From Limnobacter humi (GTDB lineage: Bacteria > Pseudomonadota > Gammaproteobacteria > Burkholderiales > Burkholderiaceae_B): a DNA stretch of 64,000 bases. The position numbers were made by a program, and so were the translations under genes. The notes under the pieces are model-generated. The model was not told the origin of the DNA and searched no databases. It saw only the letters and a program-made list of their open reading frames with translations. The stretch spans positions 496,001-560,000 of the forward strand of contig NZ_JANIGO010000001.1 of NCBI RefSeq assembly GCF_024518835.1, in the 5' to 3' direction. Positions 1 to 9,513 of the stretch are shown here, piece by piece; within the stretch, counting starts at the first letter, position 1; each line of letters begins with the position of its first letter.

Positions 1-2
1 CC

Positions 3-599
3 ATGGAAGAAATGTCCACCTCGGTGGCCCAGAACACCGACAATGCCAAGGTGACTGAAGGCATGGCCTCCACTGCCGCCCAACAAGCCCGGGAAGGCGG
101 GAATGCTGTGGCGTCCACCGTGTCTGCCATGCGTGACATTGCCGAGAAAATCGGCATCATCGACGACATTGCCTACCAAACCAACATGCTGGCCCTGAAC
201 GCCGCCATTGAAGCAGCACGCGCCGGTGAACATGGCAAAGGGTTTGCCGTGGTCGCCACCGAGGTGCGCAAACTGGCTGAACGCAGCCAGGTGGCCGCAG
301 CAGAAATTGGACAGGTGGCAACCAACAGCGTCGAACTGGCTGAACGGGCTGGCGAGCTGTTGGGCCAAATGGTGCCAGCCATTACACGGACCGCTGACCT
401 GGTGCAGGAAATCACCTGTGCATCGCAGGAGCAAACCGTGGGGGTGGAACAGATCAACAGCGCCATGCAACAGATGAGCCAGATCACCCAGCAAAACGCT
501 TCGGCCTCCGAGGAGTTGGCTGCCACAGCAGAACAGATGTCGGCCCAGGCCAGCCAATTGGCCGACGTGATGTCTTTTTTCAAGACCCACACCGCCTGA
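3..599 (+). CDS. Methyl-accepting chemotaxis protein, C-terminal part (5' end outside window)
   Basis: The visible 198 residues are the cytoplasmic signalling domain of a chemoreceptor, the coiled-coil hairpin that docks CheA and CheW. The highly conserved hairpin tip is present at about residues 50-95, including [20 protein letters not shown] followed by [13 protein letters not shown] and EVRKLAERS. After it comes a long heptad-rich return helix ending SFFKTHTA. The sensor and membrane part must lie to the left of the window, so the ligand cannot be guessed. The reading frame is open to the window edge, and the first ATG at base 3 is probably internal. No CheB/CheR-binding pentapeptide is seen at the C-terminus. 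Confidence 0.95.
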   Translation: MEEMSTSVAQNTDNAKVTEGMASTAAQQAREGGNAVASTVSAMRDIAEKIGIIDDIAYQTNMLALNAAIEAARAGEHGKGFAVVATEVRKLAERSQVAAAEIGQVATNSVELAERAGELLGQMVPAITRTADLVQEITCASQEQTVGVEQINSAMQQMSQITQQNASASEELAATAEQMSAQASQLADVMSFFKTHTA

Positions 600-620
600 T
601 CACTCGAAAACCCTGAGACT

Positions 621-643
621 GCAAACGCCACAAAAGCGTTTGC
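621..643. terminator. Stem-loop downstream of the chemoreceptor gene
   Basis: An 8-bp perfect inverted repeat (GCAAACGC / GCGTTTGC) with a 7-base loop lies 22 bases after the chemoreceptor stop. No clear T-run follows, so it may be a weak or Rho-assisted terminator, or an mRNA 3' end stabiliser. Confidence 0.4.
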
Positions 644-668
644 ATTCTCGCAGTTGCAACGCGAGAAT
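644..668. promoter_or_regulatory. 25-bp near-perfect palindrome, operator-like
   Basis: The arms are ATTCTCGC and GCGAGAAT. The core GTTGCAAC is itself palindromic, so the whole site is a 12-bp dyad with a single extra A in the left arm. It abuts the previous stem-loop and lies 24 bases before the MFS start codon. A weak sigma70-like pair, TTGCAT (640-645) and GAGAAT (663-668) with 17-bp spacing, overlaps it. This would suit a repressor site for the transporter. The assignment is inferred. Confidence 0.4.
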
Positions 669-670
669 CC

Positions 671-687
671 AATCTCCCCCGGAGATT
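671..687 (+). promoter_or_regulatory. Hairpin that covers the MFS ribosome binding site
   Basis: AATCTCC and GGAGATT form a 7-bp stem closed by a CCC loop. The 3' arm contains GGAG, the only Shine-Dalgarno sequence for the ATG at 692 (7-base spacing). If it folds in the mRNA, it would hide the ribosome binding site. Confidence 0.4.
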
Positions 688-691
688 GATC

Positions 692-1906
692 ATGTTTGCA
701 AACATCCGCCGCCCTGAAGTGCTTCCCATCGTGCTGGCTGCGGCTGGCATTCTCATGGTCACCATGGGCATTCGCCAGTCCATGGGCCTGTTCATCAGCC
801 CCATCAACCAAAGCACAGGCCTGGGCATTGCCACCATCAGTTTTGCCTTGGCCATTGGTCAGTTTGCCTGGGGTGCCATTCAACCGGTTGCAGGCGCAGT
901 GGCCGACCGCTATGGGCCCAAGCCCGTGTTGCAAGGTGGCCTGGTGCTGCTGGGCCTGGGTTGCCTGCTGACCGCCTTTGTGAACAGTGCATGGATGCTG
1001 GTGCTGTCAGCCGGTTTGCTGGCCGCCATCGGCTCCGGGGCTGGCAGTTTTTCGGTGTTGATTGGCGCTGCAGCCCAACGCCTGCCTGCCGATGCGCGGG
1101 GCACTGCATCCGGCATCATCAACGCAGGCGGATCGTTTGGGCAATTTGTGTTTGCACCCCTGCTGCAGAAATTGATCCAATGGCTGGGCTGGATGGGTGC
1201 CATCGGGTCCATGCTGTTGGTGGCGCTGGCCACCCTGCCCCTGGTGAACAAGGTAACCGGCCAAGGTGTGATTGCTGACAGCGCCAACCAGGCGACCGAT
1301 GGCGGGCTGAAACAGGCGGTGTCGCACAGCCTGAAAGACCCCAGCTACCTGCTGCTGCATGCCGGTTTTTTTACCTGCGGATTTCACATTGCATTTTTGG
1401 TGACGCACCTGCCTGGCGAGGTGGCCCTGTGCGGCCTGCCCGCCAACGTGGCCAGTTGGTCGTTGGCCATCATCGGATTGGCCAATATTGCAGGCAGTTT
1501 GCTGGTGGGCCAACTGATTTCCAAACACCGCAGCAAAATGATCCTGGCCGTGATGTACGGCTCACGCAGCCTGTTGATCATTGCCTACCTGCTGCTGCCC
1601 AAAACCGACTGGACCTTTTACGCCTTTGCGGCAGGGCTTGGGTTTACCTGGTTGGCCACGGTGCCCCCCACGGCCTCGCTGGTGGGCAAACTGTTTGGCA
1701 CGCGCTACCTGGGCACGCTGTTTGGGCTGACCTTGCTGTCGCACCAGGTGGGCGGCTTTTTGGGGGCCTGGCTGGGTGGCTTGGCCATGGTGGAATTTGG
1801 CAATTACCAGTGGATGTGGATGGCCGATATTGCCCTGGCAGCGATGGCCGCTGTGGCGAACTTGCCGATTCGGGAAGCGCAGATGCGGGTTTCAGTGGCG
1901 GGGTGA
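692..1906 (+). CDS. MFS transporter (monocarboxylate/oxalate-formate-antiporter-like)
   Basis: This is a 404-residue integral membrane protein with about 12 hydrophobic segments, the usual length for a 12-TM major facilitator. The inter-helix 2-3 loop carries the family signature (GAVADRYGPKP, about residues 68-78). The N-terminal half resembles the monocarboxylate / oxalate-formate-antiporter type of MFS protein. The substrate is unknown. I chose the ATG at 692 because GGAG stands 7 bases upstream. A TTG at 686 in the same frame would place the start inside the Shine-Dalgarno hairpin. The three inverted repeats directly upstream suggest dedicated regulation. The gene is not in an obvious operon. 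Confidence 0.85.
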   Translation: MFANIRRPEVLPIVLAAAGILMVTMGIRQSMGLFISPINQSTGLGIATISFALAIGQFAWGAIQPVAGAVADRYGPKPVLQGGLVLLGLGCLLTAFVNSAWMLVLSAGLLAAIGSGAGSFSVLIGAAAQRLPADARGTASGIINAGGSFGQFVFAPLLQKLIQWLGWMGAIGSMLLVALATLPLVNKVTGQGVIADSANQATDGGLKQAVSHSLKDPSYLLLHAGFFTCGFHIAFLVTHLPGEVALCGLPANVASWSLAIIGLANIAGSLLVGQLISKHRSKMILAVMYGSRSLLIIAYLLLPKTDWTFYAFAAGLGFTWLATVPPTASLVGKLFGTRYLGTLFGLTLLSHQVGGFLGAWLGGLAMVEFGNYQWMWMADIALAAMAAVANLPIREAQMRVSVAG

Positions 1907-2229
1907 GTTCGGCACTGCACAGTTACCTCGCGCTTGACTGCAGCGCTGCGCGTACACCTCGCCCAGAAAAGCGTCCCGCGCATTCCCTCCCCTTTGCGAC
2001 GGTCCATTTGTATTTCCCTCCCTGAGCCTCACGATCGCTGAGGTCGACCCTCCAAAAAGCGAGTCGGGATCGACCTCTGGTCCAGCCTGAAGGCTTGGCC
2101 CACCGCGCCTGTTTGGCACGCTCGGGCCAATGGCCCTGACTGTCGCTGCAGGGAAGGGAACAGCGCATGCCGCTTAGCCGGTGCGGTAAAAGCCGGGGAA
2201 ATACCACACTGAAAATAATCTAAATTCAA
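1907..2229. other. Gene-free stretch between the MFS gene and the restriction operon
   Basis: I see no convincing gene in these 323 bases. The plus-strand reading frame that crosses it is out of frame with the MFS gene and has no family features. One short dyad, CCTCA...TGAGG (2027-2043), is present. The stretch is the left boundary of the restriction island and shows no transposase remnant, integrase or obvious attachment repeat. Confidence 0.5.
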
Positions 2230-5200
2230 TCAAATCGCTCCACCCACCCCCTTGAACTTTTCCACAAAGGCCGCAATTTTCCGGAAAACACCTTGCTTTT
2301 TAGTCAAGTATTGCGGATTGAGCGGGCTCATTTTAGGCAGTACAGCATTAAGCTCTGTACCGCTTTCACTGGCAAATTCCCGCTTGAGCGAGGCAGCAAT
2401 ATAGCGTTTGGCCGCCTCGGCGTTGAGGCCCTCAGTGCTGATCAATTCCTGCGCTTCACGCTGCTGTTCGGCTTGGGCAAAGGTGAAGAACGCATCAATC
2501 ACACTGGCTTTGTCGTTGATTTGGTCTAGATCCGTCTGGTTGATGAAGTCCACCAGCAAGCTCTCTTTGGCGCGGTTGCCCAAGCTCGCTCGTATGACTC
2601 GGCGTACTTCATCCACCAGCTCAGACTTGCTCTTAATTTTCTTGTTGTGCTCAAAAATCAGCTCCAGGATGTAATCCAGATTGATTTCCTGTGATTTGAG
2701 CAGATCCACCTCAAAGACCACATCATCCCAATCGATCGTGGATTTTTCTTTCTCGGCCCCCGCCCTCTCTCGGCGTAGCCAGTCGCGTACATCGTTGTAG
2801 GTCGAGCGGTAGTCCTGCACCTTCCGTTCGGCTGGGAGTGTGATGGCTTGGATCGCGGTCAGGTCTTCATCACTCAGATAGTGCTTGGCCTTAAACGCCT
2901 CCACTGCGGCAGGGTCGGCAAGATCGACGCTTTGCAAGGCTTTCAAACTGGCAAATTCGTCATAATTCTGAAGGATATTCTCTGCGCGCAGATATTCACC
3001 GAACAGCTTGGCGAAAGCTTTTTTATCGGACTCCTTTTCAATGGCCGAGGGGTCGGGAAAGCGTGCTTCCAGTTCCCGCACCACATCCATAAAGCCCCGC
3101 CGCGCCTCACCAGTGGCCGCATCGGTGAAGCCTTCCATGTACTCTTTGTAGCTCTTCTCCAGCACCACGTTCTTGGTGTTTTTGTCGCCAAACAGGGTGA
3201 TGGCATCAATGGTCGCCTGCTCCAGGTCGCGGAAGGTAACAATATTTCCGAAGGTTTTGGTGGCATCAAAAATGCGGTTGGTGCGCGAGTACGCCTGCAT
3301 CAGCCCATGGAAGCGCAGGTTTTTATCCACAAACAAAGTGTTCAGTGTGGGGGCATCGAAGCCGGTCAGGAACATACCCACCACAATCAACAAGTCGATT
3401 TCTTTGGCTTTTACCTGCTTGGCCAGATCACGGTAGTAGTTCTGGAAGCCATTGCTGTCCACGCTAAAATTGGTTTTGAATAGTGCGTTGTAATCTGCAA
3501 TGGCTGCGCTCAAGAACTCCTTGGCGCTGCTGTTCATGGCAGACACATCAAAGCTTTCGTCCTGAATGTCGCCAATCGCATCCTGCTCCTCGTTGGCAGC
3601 GAACGAGAAGATGGTGGCCACCTTTAATCGCCTGTCGCCGCCCTTCTGCAACTCCCTGAAAGACTCGTAATACAGCTTTGCAGCGTCCACGCTGCTGACG
3701 GCAAACATGGCGTTGAAGCCCTTGTTGCCCGCTTGCAGGCGGTGGGTTTTTTGCCGAAAGTTGTTCAGGATGTACTGCGTGATTTCGCGTATGCGGTCAG
3801 GGTGAAGCAGGGCCTCCTTGTTTTCTGCGGCACTCAGTTTTTTCTCATCCTGCTCGGTCTCGATGGCCTTGAACTGCGGGCGTACGGCGTTGTAGTCCAC
3901 CTTGAACTTCAATACCTTTTCATCGCGGATTGCGTCGGTGATGACGTAGGAGTGCAGCTCCCGCCCAAACACACTGGCGGTGGTCTCTGCACCCAGTGCG
4001 TTATCCGTGAATATCGGCGTGCCAGTGAAACCAAACTGGCAGAACCGTTTAAACTTCTTCCTCAAATTCTTCTGCGCTTCACCAAACTGGCTGCGGTGGC
4101 ACTCATCAAAAATAAACACCACCTGCTTACGGTAAACGGGCAGGTCAGCCTCGCTCTTCATCAGGTTGTTCAGCTTCTGGATGGTGGTGACAATAATCTT
4201 GTTGTCGTCTTTCTCCAGGTTACGCTTCAACCCCGCCGTGCTGTCCGAGCCATTCACGCTGTCCGGCGAAAAGCGCTGATATTCCTTCATGGTCTGGTAA
4301 TCCAAATCCTTGCGGTCTACCACGAAAAATACTTTGTCGATGAATTCAAGCTCGGTGGCCAAGCGCGCGGCCTTAAAGCTGGTCAATGTCTTGCCTGAGC
4401 CCGTGGTGTGCCAGATAAAGCCGCCGCTTTCCGTGTTGCTCCAGTTTTTGGTCTGATGACTGCTCTTGATCTTCCACAGAATGCGTTCCGTGGCGGCAAT
4501 TTGGTACGGCCGCATTACCAGCAAGGTGTCGCTGGTGTCAAACACGGAGTAACGCAGCAGCACACTGAGCAATGTGTGTTTTTGAAAGAAGGTGGCTGTG
4601 AAGTCTTTCAGGTCCTTGATGAGCGTGTTGTCCGCCCTGGCCCAGTTCATGGTGAAGTCGAAGCTATTCTTGTTGCGCTGCGTGGTGTTGGCAAAGTAAC
4701 GGCTGTCGGTGCCGTTGGAAATTACAAACAGCTGCAAATACTTGAACAGGGAGTGATTGCTGTTAAAGCTTTCTTTGCTGTAGCGGTGCACCTGGTTAAA
4801 AGCTTCGCGAATGGCCACACCGCGCTTCTTCAGCTCCACCTGCACCAGTGGCAGGCCATTGACCAGAATCGTGACGTCATAACGGTTGGCATGCGTGCCG
4901 GTCTGCTCAAACTGCTTGATCACCTGTACCTTGTTGCGGGCAATATTTTTTTTGTCCAGCAGGTAGATATTCTGTATACGCCCATCGTCAAACACAAAGT
5001 CGAAAATATAGTTGTCGTGAATCTTTCGGGTTTTTTCGACAATGCCATCACTGGGCTTGTCCAACCAAGTTTCCACAAACCGTTGCCACTCGCCGTCAGC
5101 AAACTGCACGTTATTCAGTGTTTGCAGTTGCTCACGCACATTGGCCAGCAGGGCCTCGGGGGTGTTCAGTGCGGGCAGGTATTCATAGCCTTGATGTTGC

Positions 5201-5328
5201 AAATCCCGAATAAACTCACGCTCCAGATCCCCCTCACTTTGGTAGCTTTCGGCGACCATCCATTCCCGGGTGTAGCTGTCCAGCACGATAAAGTTTTTGG
5301 ATTCGGCGATGGTTTTGTAATCTGCCAC
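2230..5328 (-). CDS. hsdR: Type I restriction enzyme, R (endonuclease/translocase) subunit, type IC
   Basis: HsdR is the motor and nuclease subunit that translocates and cuts unmodified DNA in complex with HsdM and HsdS. From the GTG start the protein has 1032 residues, close to the ~1038 of EcoR124I. The PD-(D/E)xK nuclease motif is seen as YDVTI then VELK, with D151, E165 and K167, the same numbers I recall for EcoR124I. Walker A is HTTGSGKT (K313), followed by the DECH box in [11 protein letters not shown] and the SAT-like motif FTGTPI. I chose GTG at 5328 because AGGGGG stands 6 bases upstream and because it restores the family residue numbering. A TTG at 5352 is also possible but would overlap the upstream gene. 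It is the last gene of the operon and looks intact. Confidence 0.97.
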   Translation of the reverse strand: MADYKTIAESKNFIVLDSYTREWMVAESYQSEGDLEREFIRDLQHQGYEYLPALNTPEALLANVREQLQTLNNVQFADGEWQRFVETWLDKPSDGIVEKTRKIHDNYIFDFVFDDGRIQNIYLLDKKNIARNKVQVIKQFEQTGTHANRYDVTILVNGLPLVQVELKKRGVAIREAFNQVHRYSKESFNSNHSLFKYLQLFVISNGTDSRYFANTTQRNKNSFDFTMNWARADNTLIKDLKDFTATFFQKHTLLSVLLRYSVFDTSDTLLVMRPYQIAATERILWKIKSSHQTKNWSNTESGGFIWHTTGSGKTLTSFKAARLATELEFIDKVFFVVDRKDLDYQTMKEYQRFSPDSVNGSDSTAGLKRNLEKDDNKIIVTTIQKLNNLMKSEADLPVYRKQVVFIFDECHRSQFGEAQKNLRKKFKRFCQFGFTGTPIFTDNALGAETTASVFGRELHSYVITDAIRDEKVLKFKVDYNAVRPQFKAIETEQDEKKLSAAENKEALLHPDRIREITQYILNNFRQKTHRLQAGNKGFNAMFAVSSVDAAKLYYESFRELQKGGDRRLKVATIFSFAANEEQDAIGDIQDESFDVSAMNSSAKEFLSAAIADYNALFKTNFSVDSNGFQNYYRDLAKQVKAKEIDLLIVVGMFLTGFDAPTLNTLFVDKNLRFHGLMQAYSRTNRIFDATKTFGNIVTFRDLEQATIDAITLFGDKNTKNVVLEKSYKEYMEGFTDAATGEARRGFMDVVRELEARFPDPSAIEKESDKKAFAKLFGEYLRAENILQNYDEFASLKALQSVDLADPAAVEAFKAKHYLSDEDLTAIQAITLPAERKVQDYRSTYNDVRDWLRRERAGAEKEKSTIDWDDVVFEVDLLKSQEINLDYILELIFEHNKKIKSKSELVDEVRRVIRASLGNRAKESLLVDFINQTDLDQINDKASVIDAFFTFAQAEQQREAQELISTEGLNAEAAKRYIAASLKREFASESGTELNAVLPKMSPLNPQYLTKKQGVFRKIAAFVEKFKGVGGAI

Positions 5329-5348
5329 TGGATTCCCCCTGTGCGCTC

Positions 5349-5951
5349 TCAAACAAAATTGCGCTTGAATTTTTCGTGATTTTGAATGTTACTTTGAATG
5401 TCCGCTGCGTCCCAAATTTGCAATTCCCACGGAAAGTAAAAATTGCTTTTGTTCTTGAAATAAACATGCAAACCGCGATAGCCTTCCTTGTCGCGCAAAT
5501 ACCAGTTTTTCAGCTCTAGTTCGTTTTCCCAATCATCCAGGCAATCCATCACGGTTTTTACGTCTGCTGCGCCTAGGATAATGCGTGCACCAAAAATATC
5601 GTTCAGCCAGTTATTGACCGGGTATTGATCCTCACGGCTTGAAAAGCGTGCAATCTTGTCATCAATGCTTTCACGGGTTTTCACACGGTAAAAATATTTG
5701 ATGTCGATGTTCGCCGTCATCAGATAATCATTGATGCTTTCGTGCAAAGCGAGGCGGTACGTGTAAATATGGGGCGCGGGCACATGCGCGATGGTGCGGG
5801 AGAGGTTGATTTTTTGAATTCGACCGGTCTCAAAATAATTACTTGAGAATTCATGGTGTACGCGATTTATTTCGCTGACCAGCTGCTTGGTCTGATTAAT
5901 TTTATCCATATTTGCGACCCTTATTGGCTCATGATTTTTTGATTTGCCCAT
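5349..5951 (-). CDS. Stand-alone RelA/SpoT-type nucleotidyltransferase inside the restriction operon
   Basis: The 200-residue protein carries the core motifs of the (p)ppGpp-synthetase fold in the right order: RVKTRES (89-95), DIFGAR (118-123), YRGLH (158-162) and ELQIWD (176-181). These correspond to the R-x-K...S, D-x2-G-x-R, Y-R-S-x-H and E-x-Q blocks of RelA/SpoT synthetases. There is no HD hydrolase, TGS or ACT domain, so it resembles small alarmone synthetases and toxSAS toxins. The ATG at 5951 overlaps the TAA of the upstream ATPase gene by one base, which points to coupling. ATG 5909 (MDKINQ), preceded by AAGGG, is an alternative start. The gene ends 20 bases before hsdR. Whether it makes (p)ppGpp/(p)ppApp or modifies tRNA CCA ends cannot be told. 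Base composition is more AT-rich than in the core genes around the island. Confidence 0.75.
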   Translation of the reverse strand: MGKSKNHEPIRVANMDKINQTKQLVSEINRVHHEFSSNYFETGRIQKINLSRTIAHVPAPHIYTYRLALHESINDYLMTANIDIKYFYRVKTRESIDDKIARFSSREDQYPVNNWLNDIFGARIILGAADVKTVMDCLDDWENELELKNWYLRDKEGYRGLHVYFKNKSNFYFPWELQIWDAADIQSNIQNHEKFKRNFV

Positions 5952-7189
5952 TACACATGCGCCTCTCCATTGGCATCGGGCTGACAAAATCGATGTTGTT
6001 CAATCAAGCCCTTCACCAGCTTTTCCAGAACCTGCTTCTCTTCGGGCTTCAGTGGTGCCACCTCCTCGGCGGCATGCTTGGAATGACTTGAGTAGTTCAC
6101 AATCCGCTTTGCAAACGGATTGGGCAAGCCATCCTCAGTTTTCGGTAATAGATATTCCCACCTTTTGTAGCCAAGGAATGTCGCTGTTTTTTCCAGAACA
6201 TTCCGAAGCAGATTGAAGTGATACTTCTCGATCTGCCCGTTTTTGATGACTTCCTGAAGCTGTGATAGCAGATGCAGATGATATGCAAAAGGGGAGTCGT
6301 TTTGCTGCTGCACCAAGTGAAGACTACCATCCTGGTTTTTTTCTAACCGTGACTTGCTGAACCATTTGGATTTCCAGCTGTAGAGGTCGGTTTTTTCGTC
6401 GCTGCCGAACTCGTTGCACAGAACATTGAAGAACAGTGGGTTGTGCGTTGTAATAATAAACTTGACAGTGGACTTGTTTGATTTAACCAGCTGCGCCAAA
6501 TCCACAGCCAACTGAATCACGTGGTTATCGTCCAAAGAACTAACGGGATCATCAATGAACACATACTCCAAGTCATCAAATGGAGTGGGTTCGGGATAGT
6601 CCGGTTGAACATCGTTCAGCGTGAGAACAGCCTGCTCAAGCAAACTGTAGAAAACACTCCAAATGAAGATGCTTTCTTCTCCCTTGGAAATTTTAAGTTT
6701 CTCCGAGTGTGTTGTATCACCGCTCTGAATCGAAAACGTGACTTCTGAGAAGGCTTGAATGGTTATTTCTACTTCTTCACCGCTTTTGTTTTTAGACTTT
6801 TCCTTTCGCTCTGCGTTGAAGCGTGGCGTTAGCTTGTCGTTGGTGTAACGCTGAAACGTCGTGATGACGTTCATGTCTTGGCCTTGATCCTTCAGCACCC
6901 AATCCGTAAATGTGTTGGGCTGAATTTTGAGCTTGGGCTCAGCATTTTCTTCCAGATCATTGTCCCAATAGAACAGGTCTTCGGTGAAGGCGTTGTAGTA
7001 GAGAATCTTGTTGCGTGATAACTCGGGTGTGTCGCTTTCGTCACCGCCGGTAGTTTCAGGTACGATCAGTTGCTTGAATTCTCTCGACAAACGCGTTTTG
7101 CCCGTACCGTTGAAGGCGTAGATTAGTTGAACCTTCGGGGTATTTGGTGTGCTCAGTTGCTGAGCAATTTCCGTCAGCGTTTTACCCAT
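5951..7189 (-). CDS. AAA/ABC-type ATPase, PrrC-like anticodon nuclease candidate
   Basis: The protein has 412 residues. The N-terminal two thirds form an ABC-type ATPase: Walker A AFNGTGKT (25-32), an ABC signature-like ISKGEES (167-173), Walker B YVFIDDP with D-loop SSLDD (209-221), and the switch His in IITTHN (H249). The C-terminal ~150 residues contain R329-x3-E333 and H369, an arrangement like the R-x3-E...H catalytic triad of the tRNA-Lys anticodon nuclease PrrC (as I recall, R320/E324/H356 in a 396-residue protein). PrrC also sits between hsdS and hsdR of a type IC system, exactly this gene's position. It starts 1 base after the hsdS stop and overlaps the RelA/SpoT gene by one base. 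Alternatives are a RloA-type or other AAA_13 ATPase without nuclease activity. Confidence 0.7.
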   Translation of the reverse strand: MGKTLTEIAQQLSTPNTPKVQLIYAFNGTGKTRLSREFKQLIVPETTGGDESDTPELSRNKILYYNAFTEDLFYWDNDLEENAEPKLKIQPNTFTDWVLKDQGQDMNVITTFQRYTNDKLTPRFNAERKEKSKNKSGEEVEITIQAFSEVTFSIQSGDTTHSEKLKISKGEESIFIWSVFYSLLEQAVLTLNDVQPDYPEPTPFDDLEYVFIDDPVSSLDDNHVIQLAVDLAQLVKSNKSTVKFIITTHNPLFFNVLCNEFGSDEKTDLYSWKSKWFSKSRLEKNQDGSLHLVQQQNDSPFAYHLHLLSQLQEVIKNGQIEKYHFNLLRNVLEKTATFLGYKRWEYLLPKTEDGLPNPFAKRIVNYSSHSKHAAEEVAPLKPEEKQVLEKLVKGLIEQHRFCQPDANGEAHV

Positions 7190-7190
7190 G

Positions 7191-8480
7191 CTATGCCGCT
7201 ACGTCTTCGGGCTTGGGAAAACTCAGCAGCAAATCGCGATAATACGCGTATTGCTTCTGGCGCAGTTCGATTTCGCGGGGCAAGCCTTCAGTGAGGGAGT
7301 TGGTGAGGGCGTCGAATTTATCGAGGATGGCGGCGATGCGGGCTTGTTCGGCGAGTGATTTTTCAGGGTCGTCAGCGTAGGGAATTGGAAGTTTGAAGCC
7401 TTTGATAATGCTTGAATTCAGATCACCTCTAGCACCCTGGCCTAACGCCTTAATATTTTCATAGTTGAAGCTTACCCAGTGAAAGACGTAGCGGTACAAA
7501 GCCTTGGCACTATCAATCGCCAAACAGCCGCAGTGCTGATTAGTTGTCAAAGGTATCTTATTGATCGCGGACCTACCCGCGGTTGCTCCGGATATGGCAA
7601 TGATTACGCAATTTGCTGGAATCCACTTTGCCGCGGAATTTTCTAAAGCCTTCTGCGTAATCTTGACATCAGTGCTCTCGATGTCAGAAAACTTGACTTC
7701 TTGAGTTCTTAGCCAAGGAATATCTCCACCATCGTAATACTCTGGTTTGCCAGCTGTTGGCGTGCCACCTGAGTACCATTTTTTCGTAACATCCCCCAAC
7801 GTCTTCCACTCCACCTCCCCGTCTTCAAAACTCAACAACTTGTCACGATAGTAGTTGTATTGCTTCTTGCGGGCTGTAAGCTCGGCTGTAAGCTCGGCTG
7901 TAAGCTCGGCTGTAAGCTCGGTGAATGCGTCCAGAATGCGGACGATTTCGGCTTGAATTTCAAGCGATTTTTTGGGGTTTTCTGGGCAGGGGATGGGGAT
8001 CTTAATTTTCGCCATGTCTGTGGCTGAAACATCAATCACTTTTGTTCCTTTTGCATATTTCCGTTTTGCTCCAGAAAACTCTTCTGTTTGCGTGAAGTAC
8101 GCGAAGTATTTTCCGAGCAAACATCTCCCCGGCTTTAGCACAGTGGCATGCCCGCCCGTTACGGCTTGGTGCTCTCCTAAATAAACAAGCGATTTGCCAA
8201 CATCTTCAAAGTTTTCACTTGTATTTGTAATGACAACATCACCCTTATCCACCTTCCTTAACTGCTTGGCCAAATCGGGGGAGACGAAGGATTTTGTTTG
8301 CTTGGTGGATAAGCCGTAATAGGTGTAAATCTGACCGTAGTGTATGGCGGGAACACCTGTGTCGGTGAAGTCTTTCTTTTGTAGCCCGTTGCCACGAAGC
8401 AACTCACCAAGCGCCCCCAGCGCCTTCCACTCCACCGCAACCCCATCCAGCAGCCTGTCCAAATAATTCGTATCACTCAT
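7191..8480 (-). CDS. hsdS: Type I restriction enzyme, S (specificity) subunit, type IC
   Basis: HsdS recognises the bipartite target DNA and holds two HsdM subunits. The 429 residues show the expected two target-recognition domains (about 15-180 and 222-390), each followed by a conserved helical spacer. The spacers are visible as similar segments [12 protein letters not shown] (207-218) and [12 protein letters not shown] near the C-terminus. The central spacer contains four perfect ELTA repeats (188-203), as in EcoR124-type enzymes, where TAEL copy number sets the length of the non-specific gap in the target. The gene overlaps the rhuM-like gene by 8 bases and ends 1 base before the ATPase gene. 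The target sequence cannot be predicted from here. Confidence 0.96.
   Translation of the reverse strand: MSDTNYLDRLLDGVAVEWKALGALGELLRGNGLQKKDFTDTGVPAIHYGQIYTYYGLSTKQTKSFVSPDLAKQLRKVDKGDVVITNTSENFEDVGKSLVYLGEHQAVTGGHATVLKPGRCLLGKYFAYFTQTEEFSGAKRKYAKGTKVIDVSATDMAKIKIPIPCPENPKKSLEIQAEIVRILDAFTELTAELTAELTAELTARKKQYNYYRDKLLSFEDGEVEWKTLGDVTKKWYSGGTPTAGKPEYYDGGDIPWLRTQEVKFSDIESTDVKITQKALENSAAKWIPANCVIIAISGATAGRSAINKIPLTTNQHCGCLAIDSAKALYRYVFHWVSFNYENIKALGQGARGDLNSSIIKGFKLPIPYADDPEKSLAEQARIAAILDKFDALTNSLTEGLPREIELRQKQYAYYRDLLLSFPKPEDVAA
7872..7919 (-). repeat. Four perfect tandem copies of a 12-bp repeat inside hsdS
   Basis: The unit read on the coding strand is GAGCTTACAGCC, four identical copies without a mismatch, coding ELTA each time. 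Because the unit is a multiple of 3, gain or loss of a copy by slippage keeps the frame and changes the distance between the two recognition domains. In the EcoR124 family two versus three such repeats change the non-specific spacer from 6 to 7 bp (established knowledge). Confidence 0.97.
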
Positions 8481-9513
8481 CGCGCCGTCCTTGCTTGCCG
8501 CCTCGGCCAGGTTTTGTTTTTCCTTCGATTTTTTTCTGCACCTGTTTCACGGTCTCCAAAAACACTGCTTCCACATCAGAAGGCTGCGCAGCCTGTTGAG
8601 CGCGGAATTTGGCGTATTCGGTTTCGGCGTGGGCCAGCGCATCTTGGTGGCTGACCGAGCCCGCGCCTTGCAGGGTTTTGCCGCCCATGGCGGTGATAAG
8701 CTGCGTCAGGTGCGCCAGCCAGTCTTTCATGTAGGTGGGTTCGTGGTTCATGGCGCGGAATTCGGCGGCATCGAAGTAGGCCGACACCAAGGTGTTCAAA
8801 CGCTTGAGCTCGTTGGCATCCAAATAGTTTTTGGCATTGCCTACTTCAGCCTTGGTGGGCTGGCTGCCCGAGAAAGACAGCAAACCCATGAAAGGCTTAC
8901 CCGCATCGGCGCGCTGAGCAATCACTTCGGCTGCCGTTTGGCCATGGGCGGCGTAATGCAGTTTGTTTTGCACGGTCTTGAAGAACAGCAGGCTGGCTTC
9001 GGCCTTGGGATCGTAATCGACGCTGGTGGCATACAAGTCGAGCACTTGGCGGTACAGCACCTTTTCGCTGGAGCGGATGTCGCGAATGCGGTCCAGCAGC
9101 TCTTTCCAGTAGGTGCCCCCACCTAGGTTCTTTAGACGGGCATCGTCCATGGCAAAGCCCTTGACGAGGTACTCACGCAGGCGCTCGGTGGCCCATATGC
9201 GGAACTGCGTGCCTTGCCGGGACTTGACCCGGTAGCCGACAGAGATGATCACATCAAGGTTGAAGTGCTCCACGCGGTAGGTTTTGCCGTCGGCGGCAGT
9301 TGTTGCAATTTCTGCAACAACTGCCTCTCGCTGCAACTCGCCATCGGCAAATACGTTGGTAATGTGCCGGGAGATGGTGGATTTGTCACGCCCCAAGAGA
9401 TCAGCCATCTGGTTCAGCGACAGCCAGACTGTGTCACCGTCAAGCCGGACATCAATGGCCGGTGCGTCACCACGTTGGTACAAGACGATTTCGCCGCCCG
9501 CTTGCTTACTCAT
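8473..9513 (-). CDS. RhuM family protein within the restriction operon
   Basis: This is a 346-residue protein of the virulence RhuM family, whose members are often found inside type I restriction loci; their biochemical role is unknown. An N-terminal helix-turn-helix-like segment (about 31-52, [20 protein letters not shown]) follows a short beta-rich start. Next come the family segments [18 protein letters not shown] and [14 protein letters not shown]. The C-terminus is basic ([12 protein letters not shown]). I chose ATG 9513, with GGAG upstream. A longer frame would run back into hsdM. It overlaps hsdM by 8 bases and hsdS by 8 bases, so all three genes are probably translationally coupled. 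It could be a DNA-binding modulator of the system or a toxin-like partner. This cannot be decided here. Confidence 0.88.
   Translation of the reverse strand: MSKQAGGEIVLYQRGDAPAIDVRLDGDTVWLSLNQMADLLGRDKSTISRHITNVFADGELQREAVVAEIATTAADGKTYRVEHFNLDVIISVGYRVKSRQGTQFRIWATERLREYLVKGFAMDDARLKNLGGGTYWKELLDRIRDIRSSEKVLYRQVLDLYATSVDYDPKAEASLLFFKTVQNKLHYAAHGQTAAEVIAQRADAGKPFMGLLSFSGSQPTKAEVGNAKNYLDANELKRLNTLVSAYFDAAEFRAMNHEPTYMKDWLAHLTQLITAMGGKTLQGAGSVSHQDALAHAETEYAKFRAQQAAQPSDVEAVFLETVKQVQKKIEGKTKPGRGGKQGRRDE

Noticed and set aside
1429-2025. Plus-strand frame running from inside the MFS gene into the gene-free stretch
   Set aside because: It is out of frame with the MFS protein, begins inside it and resembles no protein family.
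2027-2043. Dyad CCTCA...TGAGG as a terminator of hsdR
   Set aside because: It has a 5-bp stem without a T-run, almost 200 bases past the hsdR stop, too weak to call.
7872-7919. Tandem repeat considered as a CRISPR-like array
   Set aside because: The units are 12 bp, contiguous and without spacers, and lie in frame inside hsdS.
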